From: Moraxella sp.
GTDB lineage: Bacteria; Pseudomonadota; Gammaproteobacteria; Pseudomonadales; Moraxellaceae
Direction of reading: 5' to 3'
Length of the DNA stretch: 55,773 nucleotides
Assembly: GCF_030525845.1 (NCBI RefSeq)
Contig: NZ_JAUNDY010000009.1
Span: 1 to 55,773, forward strand
Under the pieces are notes generated by a model. It was not told where the DNA came from and made no database searches. It saw only the letters and a program-made list of their open reading frames with translations. Every line of letters starts with the position of its first letter. The first letter of the stretch is position 1. The position numbers were made by a program, and so were the translations under genes. Below, piece after piece: positions 45,350-53,730 of the stretch.

Positions 45350-46039
45350 TTACCTTAAATCAAACAACAAAAATTCACTTTCGTCATTTGCCACGATGTC
45401 AAGCGTATCCTCTTCGCTCATTGCCACGCCATCGCCTGGCATGACTGCATGACCATTGACACTAAATTCACCTTTGACAGCTTGTAGCCAGTAGTTGCGA
45501 TTTTGGTTTAGAGTGATGATTTCGCTTGTATTTTTGGCAAATTGATACCGCCAAAGTTTCATGTCTTGATAAATTTTAAACGAGCCATCTTCGGCATTGG
45601 GCGACAAAATCAGCGTGCCACCAACCTTATCAGAAAAGCGTTTTTGGTCGTAACGAGGCGTAATGCCTAGCTCATTTGGCATAATCCAAATTTGTAGCAA
45701 ATGTAGCGTCTCGTCCTCTTTGGGGTTAAACTCCGAATGCGTAACGCCAGTACCTGCCGACATAATCTGAAACTCGCCTGCATGAAATTCTTTAACATTA
45801 CCCATGCTGTCTTTGTGAGCGATGGCACCTTGTAACACATAAGTCAAAATTTCCATGTCTTTGTGCGGATGGGTGCCAAAACCCATCGTTGGTGCTACTC
45901 TATCCTCATTAATCACTCGCAAATCAGAGAACCCCATAAAATTTGGGTCATAATAATTAGCAAACGAAAAAGTATGGCGAGCATCAAGCCAGCCATGATT
46001 GGCGTGTCCTCGCTCAGATGATTTTCTAATATAAATCAT
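45350..46039 (-). CDS. pirin family protein (YhhW-type quercetinase)
   Basis: A 229-residue double cupin. The metal-binding histidines are in 'FGTHPHKDMEILTYVLQG' (about 55-72) and 'GTGVTHSEFN' (about 96-105) with a Glu; the N-terminal 'SSERGHANHGWLDARHTFSF' is standard for the family. The length and architecture match YhhW, which has quercetin 2,3-dioxygenase activity in vitro. It is divergent from a LysR gene, with a palindrome between them. Confidence 0.9.
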   Translation of the reverse strand: MIYIRKSSERGHANHGWLDARHTFSFANYYDPNFMGFSDLRVINEDRVAPTMGFGTHPHKDMEILTYVLQGAIAHKDSMGNVKEFHAGEFQIMSAGTGVTHSEFNPKEDETLHLLQIWIMPNELGITPRYDQKRFSDKVGGTLILSPNAEDGSFKIYQDMKLWRYQFAKNTSEIITLNQNRNYWLQAVKGEFSVNGHAVMPGDGVAMSEEDTLDIVANDESEFLLFDLR

Positions 46040-46106
46040 GTTAATTTCTCCAAGTGATTAATGGTGCGTATTATACAGGTGCATTCTTTTGAAATAAATG
46101 GCTAGA

Positions 46107-46125
46107 ATGGATAAGATTTATCCAT
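46107..46125. promoter_or_regulatory. 19-bp palindrome in the pirin/LysR divergent region
   Basis: ATGGATAA-GAT-TTATCCAT is a perfect inverted repeat with 8-bp arms, 68 bp upstream of the pirin start codon. It lies in a 334-bp gene-free stretch (46040-46373) that otherwise shows no gene. A LysR or repressor operator is the natural reading; the LysR core T-N11-A is also satisfied. Confidence 0.6.
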
Positions 46126-46373
46126 ATATGGAATAATAACCCCACACGCATACTTATCGCACTAATTGACCCGCCCCAATCATGAAACCACACCGCCTCA
46201 TCATACCCACCCCTTTGGACTGATACTCTAAAAGGGAAATAAATTGCAATTTTTCAAATCCAGCCTTTAAAAGAGCGTATTGGCTGTAAAATTCATTAGA
46301 TGCATTACAATTCTTTTAAAATGAGCAATAAACCACTATAATGGGTGTGATTTATCCTTATGAGGAATAATAA

Positions 46374-47243
46374 ATGCTTCTTGCCGAACACATGACCTTG
46401 TTTGTGGCAATCGTTAAAAACAAAAGTTTTTCTAAAACCGCCCTACAATTTGGCATTGCTCAGTCTAGTCTATCTCGCAAAATGAGCGAATTAGAAGCAC
46501 ATTTGGGACTAAAACTCATCCACAGAACCACAAGAAAACTCACTCTGACCGAAGCGGGGCAATTTTATTTTGAACGAGCAGTCGCCATTGTGGACGAACT
46601 GGACCGCACCCACCAAGCGATGAGCGGTCTAAAATTAGAACCAGAAGGCGTGTTAAAGATGTCGGTAAATAACGAAATCGCTGACTGGCTCGCCGAAATT
46701 TTACCAAGATTTCATCAAAAATACCCCAAAATACAGTTACATATTGATGTTTCCGCCCAAAAAACTGACCTTTTGGCAGGGGGTGTAGACATGGTGGTTA
46801 GGGCAGGCACGCCGACCGAAGGGCATTATATCGTCCACCCCTTGACAAAAACCCACCTAAATTTATACGCCAGCAAGTCTTATTTGGACACACATGGCAC
46901 GCCAGCCACGCCTGATGAGTTAAGCACCCATCAGACTTTGGGGTTTATGGGGAAGAATCTGTGGAAGTTTTATTCTCATGGGACATGCATCAGCATTGCT
47001 CCGACATTTTTGTATCAATCAAGCAGTTTTCGTTTGCTGGCTCACTTGGCTCATGCGGGGTTGGGCATTGCCATGTTGCCCACCATCAACAAAGACACCA
47101 AAGGACTTATCCCTGTGCTATCAGAATATCAAGGGGAATGCGTGCCAATTGTGATTTTGACCGCAACACGACTGCTACCTATCAAGGTTAAGTGCATGAC
47201 GCAGTTTTTGCAGGAGCATTGCTCATCACAACTGACAGCATAG
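46374..47243 (+). CDS. LysR-family transcriptional regulator
   Basis: A 289-residue regulator. The winged helix-turn-helix spans residues 1-62 ('FVAIVKNKSFSKTALQFGIA', 'QSSLSRKMSELEAHLGLKLI', 'HRTTRKLTLTEAG'). The effector domain (about 90-285) is of the CrgA/YafC-like subgroup ('LKMSVNNEIADWLAEILPRF'). It is divergent from the pirin and FMN-reductase genes and so likely controls them, perhaps in response to a quinone or redox-active compound (inference). Confidence 0.92.
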   Translation: MLLAEHMTLFVAIVKNKSFSKTALQFGIAQSSLSRKMSELEAHLGLKLIHRTTRKLTLTEAGQFYFERAVAIVDELDRTHQAMSGLKLEPEGVLKMSVNNEIADWLAEILPRFHQKYPKIQLHIDVSAQKTDLLAGGVDMVVRAGTPTEGHYIVHPLTKTHLNLYASKSYLDTHGTPATPDELSTHQTLGFMGKNLWKFYSHGTCISIAPTFLYQSSSFRLLAHLAHAGLGIAMLPTINKDTKGLIPVLSEYQGECVPIVILTATRLLPIKVKCMTQFLQEHCSSQLTA

Positions 47244-47252
47244 ATAGGTAGC

Positions 47253-47501
47253 TTACAAAAAGGGATTGTCCACCCAAGTAGAGGCACGTCTTTCGTCAGT
47301 TAACTGCTCTGGCAAATCATCTAATGCTTCAAATCTTGTCATCAAATCCTGCATAAATTCATACAACACCCTCGCCTGCTGTCTACCCAAAGCCGATTTG
47401 TCAATCTGCAAATCACCAGTAATTAGCACACTATCCATGCCATTTTCTATGGTCAGACCGCCAATTTGTAGTACTTCACTGTCATTGTTAAAAATATCCA
47501 T
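47253..47501 (-). CDS. small acidic protein of unknown function downstream of the nuclease
   Basis: An 82-residue acidic protein, no signal peptide. The pattern 'LTIENGMDSVLITGDLQIDK' then a helical segment and 'VDNPFL' at the end recalls a small conserved gammaproteobacterial family of unknown function. The ATG lies 2 bp after the stop of the secreted nuclease gene, so translation is coupled. A role as nuclease inhibitor is conceivable because of its acidity and position, but the family resemblance argues for an independent role. Confidence 0.65.
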   Translation of the reverse strand: MDIFNNDSEVLQIGGLTIENGMDSVLITGDLQIDKSALGRQQARVLYEFMQDLMTRFEALDDLPEQLTDERRASTWVDNPFL

Positions 47502-47503
47502 GC

Positions 47504-48511
47504 CTAACCACGCTCCTTCAAAAACGCCATCACAAACTCAATAATAGATTTGATAAGCACGCCAAGCCAGCCTCCATCTTGTGATGATTGGGGGTTTTGG
47601 CTTATTCCGCCCTCATAAACGCCAGACAAATCAGGCAAATTAAACGGAGCATGCGAAATATCCTGCGACAGATAAGGCATCACGCTAATGCCAGTACGCT
47701 TTGCAAATTGGTCAAAACTGATGTACTCCAACTCGCCTGAGGCGTTATTTGCAGAATAATACACACCTGCACACCCCAGACTGGGAATATAAACCGCCTT
47801 AAAAAAATGACTTGGCACAAGCACACCAGAACCAATACTCGCTACCTTTTTACCATCAAATACCACACCTGTAACCACATAGACCTCATAGTGTGTCACC
47901 GCCATATTTCGCACGCTTTTTTCAATGCTTTGCCACACACCACGATTGTGTTCGTTGTTTTGGGGGGCGATGTTGGCCAAACTAAAACTATCAAACTGCT
48001 CGGAGGCATTCGACATGTCGCCATTGGGTGATAAATGCCCTCTGTCATAGCCTGAACGGCGATAGTCATTTAAGGTCGCCCTAGCCGAAGATGGCAGACG
48101 AGTCTCTTCATGAAAACTGTCTTTGCGTGTCAAGGTGCGTGCTGATAAAATGCGGTTTTTAGTTAGATACTCGGCAGAATAAATGGGTGTTTTTGAAATG
48201 CCAGAATACAGCACCGCAAAGCCATCAAAACACAGCTCATAATTTTCACGAGCAAGTTTTCGCCCCTTTTCGCCAACCAATGCTGGTGGCACACCTCCAT
48301 AAAAATGCTGTGAACATCTGGCTAAATTTTGGGCGGTATGCTCACTACCTTGATGACCCACAAAAACTTCTGGCTCATTGGCATACGCCACCGCCACATT
48401 ATCATCGGCATAAGCAACGGCAATGTTATCTGTATTAGCATAGCACACACTTGTCAATAACACCGCTACCATTAAGGGAGTTTGCCTAAATTTTTTACTA
48501 AAACCTAACAT
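47504..48511 (-). CDS. exported DNA/RNA non-specific endonuclease (NUC1/NucA family)
   Basis: A 335-residue protein starting at ATG 48511, with signal peptide (1-26). Residues about 30-45 hold a short tandem repeat ('IAVAYADD' / 'VAVAYANE'). The beta-beta-alpha-metal nuclease domain shows the catalytic 'YDRGHLSPNGDM' (His at about 160) and the metal-ligand 'NIAPQNNEHNRGVW' (about 180-193). It should degrade DNA and RNA in the periplasm or outside the cell, for nutrient recovery or defence. It is coupled to the 82-residue gene downstream. Confidence 0.88.
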   Translation of the reverse strand: MLGFSKKFRQTPLMVAVLLTSVCYANTDNIAVAYADDNVAVAYANEPEVFVGHQGSEHTAQNLARCSQHFYGGVPPALVGEKGRKLARENYELCFDGFAVLYSGISKTPIYSAEYLTKNRILSARTLTRKDSFHEETRLPSSARATLNDYRRSGYDRGHLSPNGDMSNASEQFDSFSLANIAPQNNEHNRGVWQSIEKSVRNMAVTHYEVYVVTGVVFDGKKVASIGSGVLVPSHFFKAVYIPSLGCAGVYYSANNASGELEYISFDQFAKRTGISVMPYLSQDISHAPFNLPDLSGVYEGGISQNPQSSQDGGWLGVLIKSIIEFVMAFLKERG

Positions 48512-48615
48512 GATTTTTACCAGATAAATTTTTATCATTATAACCGATTTTACCTCTGTCTCATGAAATTTTAGCCATCGTCCCCATAAAGGGGTTTTTA
48601 CTTTGATGATTCATC

Positions 48616-49758
48616 ATGAATACCAACACTTTTGCCCCACGCCTTTTAGACTGGTGGCGCGCTCACGGTCGCCATGACCTAGCGTGGGAACAGCACCACA
48701 AGCCCACCGCCGACATCTACGCCGTCTGGCTCTCTGAAATCATGCTCCAACAAACTCAGGTGGCAACCGTCATCGGTTATTTTGACCGTTTTATCCACCG
48801 ATTTCCCACCGTGCAGGATTTGGCAGGTGCAGACTGGGATGAAGTGGCGACACTTTGGGCGGGCTTGGGTTATTATGCCCGTGCCAGAAATCTGCACAAA
48901 GGAGCAAAGCAAGTGGCGGATTATATCAACACACATGGACATTTTCCCCAGACAGTTGATGAATGGCAAAACATCTGTGGGGTGGGACGCTCGACCGCAG
49001 GGGCGATTGTGGCGATGGGTGTGCGTGGACGTGGGGTGATTTGCGATGGCAACGTCAAACGAGTACTGACACGTTGGGCGGGCATTGATGGCGACATCAC
49101 CAAAACCGCTACCGACAAAATACTTTGGGAGCTTGCCGACACACTCACACCCACGCACGATAGTGGTAAATATGCCCAAGCGATGATGGATTTGGGGGCG
49201 ACCGTCTGCACTCGCACTCGCCCAGCCTGTGAGGATTGCCCCCTGTCGACTGACTGTACCGCTCATGCCAATGGCAATCCCACCGCCTATCCTATCAAAG
49301 CCAAAAAGATGGACAAGCCCCACCGTCATTCGCTCGTGTTTGCCCTATGTTTTGATGGGAAACGACTGTGGTTAAAACGAGAAAATAGCCACACCACCAT
49401 TTGGGAAGGTTTATATGCCCTGCCTATGATGATGATTGGTGATGACAAAACCAAAGCACCCACCACCCTATCCATCGCCAAAACGTTGCATGATAAGCTA
49501 CCGCCCATCCAACAAATCAGCCTTGCCGAACGTCAAATTTTTGACAGTTTGCCTGATGAGTTACCAAACGCCACCAAAACCATCAAACACACGCTGACGC
49601 ATTTTCATTGGCATTTGTCATTGATAACGCTTAATCTTGATGAAAATTTGTACCACACCATCAATCACGCCTTGACCGCAGTCAATGCTGATTTTGTGTG
49701 GCAAAAAGATGGCAAGGGTTTGGGCGTGCCAAAGGCGATGGAGAAGCTGTTGAATTGA
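48616..49758 (+). CDS. mutY: A/G-specific adenine glycosylase
   Basis: A 380-residue base-excision-repair enzyme that removes adenine opposite 8-oxoguanine. Catalytic Glu lies in 'IMLQQTQVATVIGYF' region (about 38-50), the helix-hairpin-helix is 'ICGVGRSTAGAIVAMG' with Asp in 'ICDGNVKRVL', and the 4Fe-4S cluster is 'CTRTRPACEDCPLSTDC' (about 197-213). A C-terminal NUDIX-like recognition domain starts near 235. ATG 48616 follows the divergent nuclease gene by 104 bp. Confidence 0.96.
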   Translation: MNTNTFAPRLLDWWRAHGRHDLAWEQHHKPTADIYAVWLSEIMLQQTQVATVIGYFDRFIHRFPTVQDLAGADWDEVATLWAGLGYYARARNLHKGAKQVADYINTHGHFPQTVDEWQNICGVGRSTAGAIVAMGVRGRGVICDGNVKRVLTRWAGIDGDITKTATDKILWELADTLTPTHDSGKYAQAMMDLGATVCTRTRPACEDCPLSTDCTAHANGNPTAYPIKAKKMDKPHRHSLVFALCFDGKRLWLKRENSHTTIWEGLYALPMMMIGDDKTKAPTTLSIAKTLHDKLPPIQQISLAERQIFDSLPDELPNATKTIKHTLTHFHWHLSLITLNLDENLYHTINHALTAVNADFVWQKDGKGLGVPKAMEKLLN

Positions 49759-49771
49759 TTGGGAATGCAGG

Positions 49772-50674
49772 TTAATGCCCTCTTGTTTGCAACCAATCCA
49801 CCACCTGCAATAGTAGATTATCCACCCCAAACTCCGCCACCTGCTCCCTCGCCTGCCCAAACAGCTCATCGGCATAAGCACGAGCCTTGTCCACCCCAAG
49901 TAGCTTGACGTAGGTGGATTTGTCCAATTTATCATCACTGCCCGCAGGTTTACCCAAAGTTGCCGTATCCGCCACCACGTCTAGTACGTCATCTTGGACT
50001 TGATAGGCAAGCCCAATGAGCCTTGCGTATTTGTCAAGTTTCACCATTTCCTCATCAGACGCACCGCCACACACCGCCCCCATCAGCACACTCGCCTGTA
50101 TCAATGCCCCTGTTTTATCCCGATGAATACTTTCAAGCTCACTTTGCGTGAGTGATTTTTGTTCCCCATTCAAATCCGCCTGTTGACCTGCCACCATACG
50201 CCGAGCATTGGGGGCTAACAGCTTAACCAATTTGGCAAATTTCACATCGTCCACTCCACCAAATCGCTCATCACCCAAAACTTCAAAAGCCAGCGATTGG
50301 AGCACATCGCCCACCAGCATGGCAACCGCTTCGCCATAGACCACATGACAAGTGGGCTTGCCACGTCTTAGCTCATCATCATCCATGCACGGCAAATCAT
50401 CATGAACCAGCGAATAACTATGCACCATCTCTATGGCAAGCATGGCACGGCGAACATCAGCCAAATCTGCCAGATCGCCTCCCACCGCCAAAAATGTCGC
50501 AAGCACAAGCAAAGGTCGCACCCTTTTTCCGCCATTGGACAGGGCATAGCGAGTCGCTTCATCTAAGGGACTAGGCAAATTTACGCCATCAAATACCTGC
50601 TCAAAATCCACTTCAAGTTGTTTGTTGGTAAAGGTTTGTGTGTTTTTTAGGCAATGCAAATCAAGAATAGGCAT
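49772..50674 (-). CDS. ispA: (2E,6E)-farnesyl diphosphate synthase (short-chain polyprenyl synthase)
   Basis: A 300-residue trans-prenyltransferase. The first aspartate-rich motif is 'VHDDLPCMDDDELRRGKP' (about 90-107) and the second is 'YQVQDDVLDV' (about 230-239). The 'GGKRVRPLLVLA' motif at about 48-59 binds diphosphate. Two residues between the aspartates of the first motif mark the bacterial farnesyl (type II) group. It supplies undecaprenyl and quinone side-chain synthesis. It converges on mutY with 13 bp between stops; dxs is not adjacent. Confidence 0.93.
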   Translation of the reverse strand: MPILDLHCLKNTQTFTNKQLEVDFEQVFDGVNLPSPLDEATRYALSNGGKRVRPLLVLATFLAVGGDLADLADVRRAMLAIEMVHSYSLVHDDLPCMDDDELRRGKPTCHVVYGEAVAMLVGDVLQSLAFEVLGDERFGGVDDVKFAKLVKLLAPNARRMVAGQQADLNGEQKSLTQSELESIHRDKTGALIQASVLMGAVCGGASDEEMVKLDKYARLIGLAYQVQDDVLDVVADTATLGKPAGSDDKLDKSTYVKLLGVDKARAYADELFGQAREQVAEFGVDNLLLQVVDWLQTRGH

Positions 50675-50770
50675 GGTAAATTGTCAGTTTAAACGAATGG
50701 CTTATCATAACCCAAAATCAGCATTTTTTGGCAAAAATCCATGAATTTTTAAAAATTTTACATTTTTATG

Positions 50771-50821
50771 AAAAAAGTGCTTGCAAAGTTTTAAAAATAC
50801 GCTATAATACGCACCACTTAG
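50771..50821 (+). promoter_or_regulatory. tRNA-Phe promoter with the same extended sequence as tRNA-Thr
   Basis: AAAAAAGTGC (50771-50780), TTGCAA (50781-50786), a 16-bp spacer, TATAAT (50803-50808), then ACGCACCACTTAG (50809-50821). The 10-mer, spacer length and 13-mer are identical to those upstream of tRNA-Thr at 41-90. Confidence 0.8.
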
Positions 50822-50836
50822 CCAATAAAGCTAACT

Positions 50837-50912
50837 GGCGCGGTAGCTCAGTCGGGAGAGCAACGGATTGAAAATCCGTGTGTCGGCAGTTCGATCCTGC
50901 CCCACGCCACCA
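50837..50912 (+). tRNA. tRNA-Phe (GAA), CCA encoded
   Basis: A 76-nt cloverleaf: D-arm AGCTCAGTCGGGAGAGC, anticodon loop TTGAAAA giving GAA, anticodon stem ACGGA/TCCGT, T-arm GGCAG-TTCGATC-CTGCC, and a genomically encoded CCA. The acceptor stem GGCGCGG / CCACGCC has one C-A mismatch at pair 5-68. A hairpin terminator follows. Confidence 0.97.
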
Positions 50913-50919
50913 TATTTTA

Positions 50920-50946
50920 AAAAGCACCCAATTTTGGGTGCTTTTT
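50920..50946 (+). terminator. tRNA-Phe terminator
   Basis: A 10-bp stem AAAAGCACCC / GGGTGCTTTT around AATTTT, with a following T. It ends just before the CoiA-like stop on the minus strand, so it may serve both directions. Confidence 0.88.
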
Positions 50947-50949
50947 CTA

Positions 50950-51888
50950 TTAGCTTTCCTTAAAGATTAACTGTGTTAATTTGCTCTTAATTCTACCTGA
51001 TGAAAAATCCGCTTCAAAAACAAATTCCGCCTCACATGGCAATTTTATATCTCGATACAAACTAAAATTTTCCGAACCCTTGATTTTAAACTGCTCAAAA
51101 GTATGCCCAATTGCCCCCTCTCTGATTTGATAATCAGTAAAAGGGCGAATGGCGGTAATCACTAGATTGTCATAATCAATGGAACGACCATAATTATTAA
51201 AAGTACCTTTTGATTTATGCAAGCCGACAACTATAAAAACAGGATTGTTTGACATGATAGAACTCTCTTTTAAATTGGTTGAAAAATTTTGGATTGATAA
51301 ATTATTTGATAAAGGATTGTTGGCGATTATCTGCTCCTTAGGATAAATCCAAGTTTTATTATCCAGATGGTTTAAAATATAATTTTTAACAAAATCGCTG
51401 GGTATTTCTATGCCGGTATTTAAAAAGACACTCAAATCAATCTCAATGGTTTTAACACCCAATTTATTGATAAAATCTCTTTTTTCATCATCGATAAAAG
51501 AAGTAACCGCAATTTCAATAAATACCATTTCATCATCATTGATAGCAATCAAATCAGGACGAATATCGCCAACTGATTGCTCTGGTTGAATGGTGTGAAA
51601 TTGATATAATTTACCCTGTTGATTACCATCATATGATAACTCTGGTAAATAAATTTTTTGCTCTGCAATAATGACTTCTTTGGCGTATTTATGTAAAATA
51701 CTTTCGGGGTGAATGTGGCAACTTTCTTTATTGCTAGCATGAGCAAAATGATGTTCGTTGATTTCGCCTTTTTTGGCAATCACACTCTCGCCACACTCAA
51801 AGCAAAAACATTGGCACGCCAAGCCCCGTTCCACCTGTCCAATACTCACCAATTGGTCGGATGAATTAAGGGCAACTTTCATTAACAT
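50950..51888 (-). CDS. competence protein CoiA-like predicted nuclease
   Basis: A 312-residue protein with CoiA-like architecture: an N-terminal zinc-ribbon-like segment ('CQCFCFECGESVIAKKGEIN' with 'EHHFAH', about 24-55) and a nuclease-like core ('IRPDLIAINDDEMVFIEIAV', about 110-130, with the D-ExA pattern of restriction-endonuclease folds). Residues about 190-312 are extra and unrecognised. ATG 51888 follows GGAG. It sits directly after tRNA-Phe, divergent from the next gene. A role in DNA uptake or defence is possible; the sequence alone does not decide. Confidence 0.7.
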   Translation of the reverse strand: MLMKVALNSSDQLVSIGQVERGLACQCFCFECGESVIAKKGEINEHHFAHASNKESCHIHPESILHKYAKEVIIAEQKIYLPELSYDGNQQGKLYQFHTIQPEQSVGDIRPDLIAINDDEMVFIEIAVTSFIDDEKRDFINKLGVKTIEIDLSVFLNTGIEIPSDFVKNYILNHLDNKTWIYPKEQIIANNPLSNNLSIQNFSTNLKESSIMSNNPVFIVVGLHKSKGTFNNYGRSIDYDNLVITAIRPFTDYQIREGAIGHTFEQFKIKGSENFSLYRDIKLPCEAEFVFEADFSSGRIKSKLTQLIFKES

Positions 51889-51997
51889 AAAATTTCTCCG
51901 AGTGAAAAAGTTGAGTGTATTATCGGCGAATTTTTGGGGTAAAAACAGTCCAAAAACAGCTTAAAAGGGGTTTTCATCCCTTTATTGTGAGGTAATT

Positions 51998-53056
51998 ATG
52001 AGTAAAAATCATATTTTGGTCTTTGAGACATTAAAAAAAGCAATTGATAACTTAGCAGATGAGCAAGCTAGTTTTTTATATCTTAATTCTTTGATCGAAA
52101 GAGCCATTAAGAATGCAAAAAATCCCATCAATGAATTTGAAGTAGATAAAATATCTAGGGCAGAGTTACATGCTATTACATACAATACCCCATTGGATGA
52201 GATAGACAAAGAAAGAGTTAAAAGAAACTTAAATATAGAAAGTTTTAAAAAATTTCTTATTAACTTAATTTCTAACAATCAAGAGTTGCAGGTTAAATTT
52301 AAGGATTTGGGATTTTATCCAGTTATTAAAAATAGTGAAGGCAAAGGTCGTGGCAATGAAAGAAAAATATGGTTAGATATTGATGTCTATGATGAGAATA
52401 TTTTTGGCAAAGAAAATCAAAAAGAAATTATTGATAAGTCCACTATAAAATACGATAGACAAGAAAATTCACTGGTGAAAATATCTTTATTTTCAAAAAT
52501 ATTTTTTGATAAAAATTATGAATTAAAAATGATGAGTTTTAAGGGGATTTTATTGCTTTTTATTTTAATCAATAGCTTTTTTATCAACTTAATTATCATT
52601 GCTTTATTATTTGTTTCAATATTTATTATTTACGAGTTTTTGAAAATTGGCTCAATTATTACACCAACATTGATATTTTTATCATTATTTATGTTTTCTT
52701 ATTTTATGTATAATTTTTACATTCCATTAAATAAAATTCAAACCCATAGAATTGTAAAAGCGCCACAACTATTTAAATACATCAATCACACCAATGCCGA
52801 AATCGAATTTTTTGGTAAAGAAAAAGATTATAAATACAACATCGCCCGAATTACTGAGATTCGCTCCGTTTGCCCGATTTGCACCGCTCCCATTCTACTG
52901 ATGGACGGCAGACCTGACCAGTCCGCTCCACTTGTCGGACGATGTATAGAGGCACCGCACGCCCATGTGTATAGCTTTGACCGTGTGATGATGGTGGGGT
53001 ATTTTTTGGGGCATCCCGCCTATTTACAAGAAAGTCAGTCAGAAAACGACTCATAA
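51998..53056 (+). CDS. unknown membrane protein with C-terminal zinc-ribbon-like domain
   Basis: A 352-residue protein, ATG 51998 after TGAGGTAA. Residues 1-170 are polar and helical with much Lys, Asn and Ile; two or three membrane helices lie at about 178-250. The C-terminal 90 residues include 'RSVCPICTAPILLMDGRPDQ' and 'VGRCIEAPHAHVYSFDRVMM', in which CxxC plus Cys/His could bind zinc. Base composition changes near 52780, from very AT-rich to genome-like, so the gene looks mosaic. No family is recognised. It is divergent from the CoiA-like gene. Confidence 0.65.
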   Translation: MSKNHILVFETLKKAIDNLADEQASFLYLNSLIERAIKNAKNPINEFEVDKISRAELHAITYNTPLDEIDKERVKRNLNIESFKKFLINLISNNQELQVKFKDLGFYPVIKNSEGKGRGNERKIWLDIDVYDENIFGKENQKEIIDKSTIKYDRQENSLVKISLFSKIFFDKNYELKMMSFKGILLLFILINSFFINLIIIALLFVSIFIIYEFLKIGSIITPTLIFLSLFMFSYFMYNFYIPLNKIQTHRIVKAPQLFKYINHTNAEIEFFGKEKDYKYNIARITEIRSVCPICTAPILLMDGRPDQSAPLVGRCIEAPHAHVYSFDRVMMVGYFLGHPAYLQESQSENDS

Positions 53057-53085
53057 AAAAACCCACCATAGGGTGGGATTTTTTG
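53057..53085. terminator. bidirectional terminator before infC
   Basis: CCCACC / GGGTGGG stem with ATA loop, flanked by an A-run and a T-run, between converging genes. Confidence 0.88.
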
Positions 53086-53095
53086 TGCAATAAAA

Positions 53096-53617
53096 TCACT
53101 TTTTCTTAGCAGGTCCAAGAAGCATGCCAATCTGACGACCTTCGAGCTTGGGAGCTTGTTCTACGCTGGCAATCTCGGCAGTATCCTCAATAATACGCTC
53201 CAACTGACGAAGTCCAATCTCTTGATGGCTCATTTCACGTCCACGAAAACGAATAGAAACCTTGACCTTGTCTTTGTCCTCCAAAAACTCCACGATTTTA
53301 CGCAATTTAACCTGATAGTCAGCCTCCTCAGTACCAGGACGGAGCTTAATTTCTTTGACTTGGGTTTGTTTTTGGTTCTTTTTGGCTTCTTTTGCCTTTT
53401 GTTTTTGTTCGTACAAATGGCGTTTGTAGTCCATAATCTTGGCAACAGGTGGTTTGGCATCTGGGACGATTTCCACCAAATCCAAGTTGGCATCTCTTGC
53501 CTTTTCTAGGGCTTCTTTTAGGCTAACAACACCAAGCTGTTCGCCATCTTCTTTGACGAGGCGGACTTCTTTGGCACGAATGTCTTCGTTGATGTTTAGG
53601 CGATTTGACGGTTTAAT
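53096..53617 (-). CDS. infC: translation initiation factor IF-3
   Basis: A 173-residue factor that binds the 30S subunit and monitors start-codon selection. The N-terminal domain begins '[20 protein letters not shown]' and the C-terminal domain has '[20 protein letters not shown]'. The only start that gives the full domain is the ATT codon at 53615-53617, with GGAG eight bases upstream; the first in-frame ATG would lose a third of the N-domain. An AUU start is known for E. coli infC, where it allows autoregulation. thrS, rpmI and rplT are not seen in the window. Confidence 0.95.
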   Translation of the reverse strand: MKPSNRLNINEDIRAKEVRLVKEDGEQLGVVSLKEALEKARDANLDLVEIVPDAKPPVAKIMDYKRHLYEQKQKAKEAKKNQKQTQVKEIKLRPGTEEADYQVKLRKIVEFLEDKDKVKVSIRFRGREMSHQEIGLRQLERIIEDTAEIASVEQAPKLEGRQIGMLLGPAKKK

Positions 53618-53730
53618 GGGTCATACTCCAAATAAAAATACGAAGCCCTATTTTACTTAAAAAAAATGGGGATTTCAAGGGGTTTTGGGTGGATTAACAA
53701 AATAAAACTCACTACCTTTGAGGGGTTTGC

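Noticed and set aside
48679-49329. A 216-codon ORF antisense to mutY.
   Set aside because: It is a long reverse-frame shadow of a clear MutY coding sequence with no ribosome-binding site or domain.
50950-53056. The CoiA-like and membrane genes as a proven integrated island with att sites.
   Set aside because: I found no second copy of the tRNA-Phe 3' end and no integrase, so the island idea is only a hypothesis.
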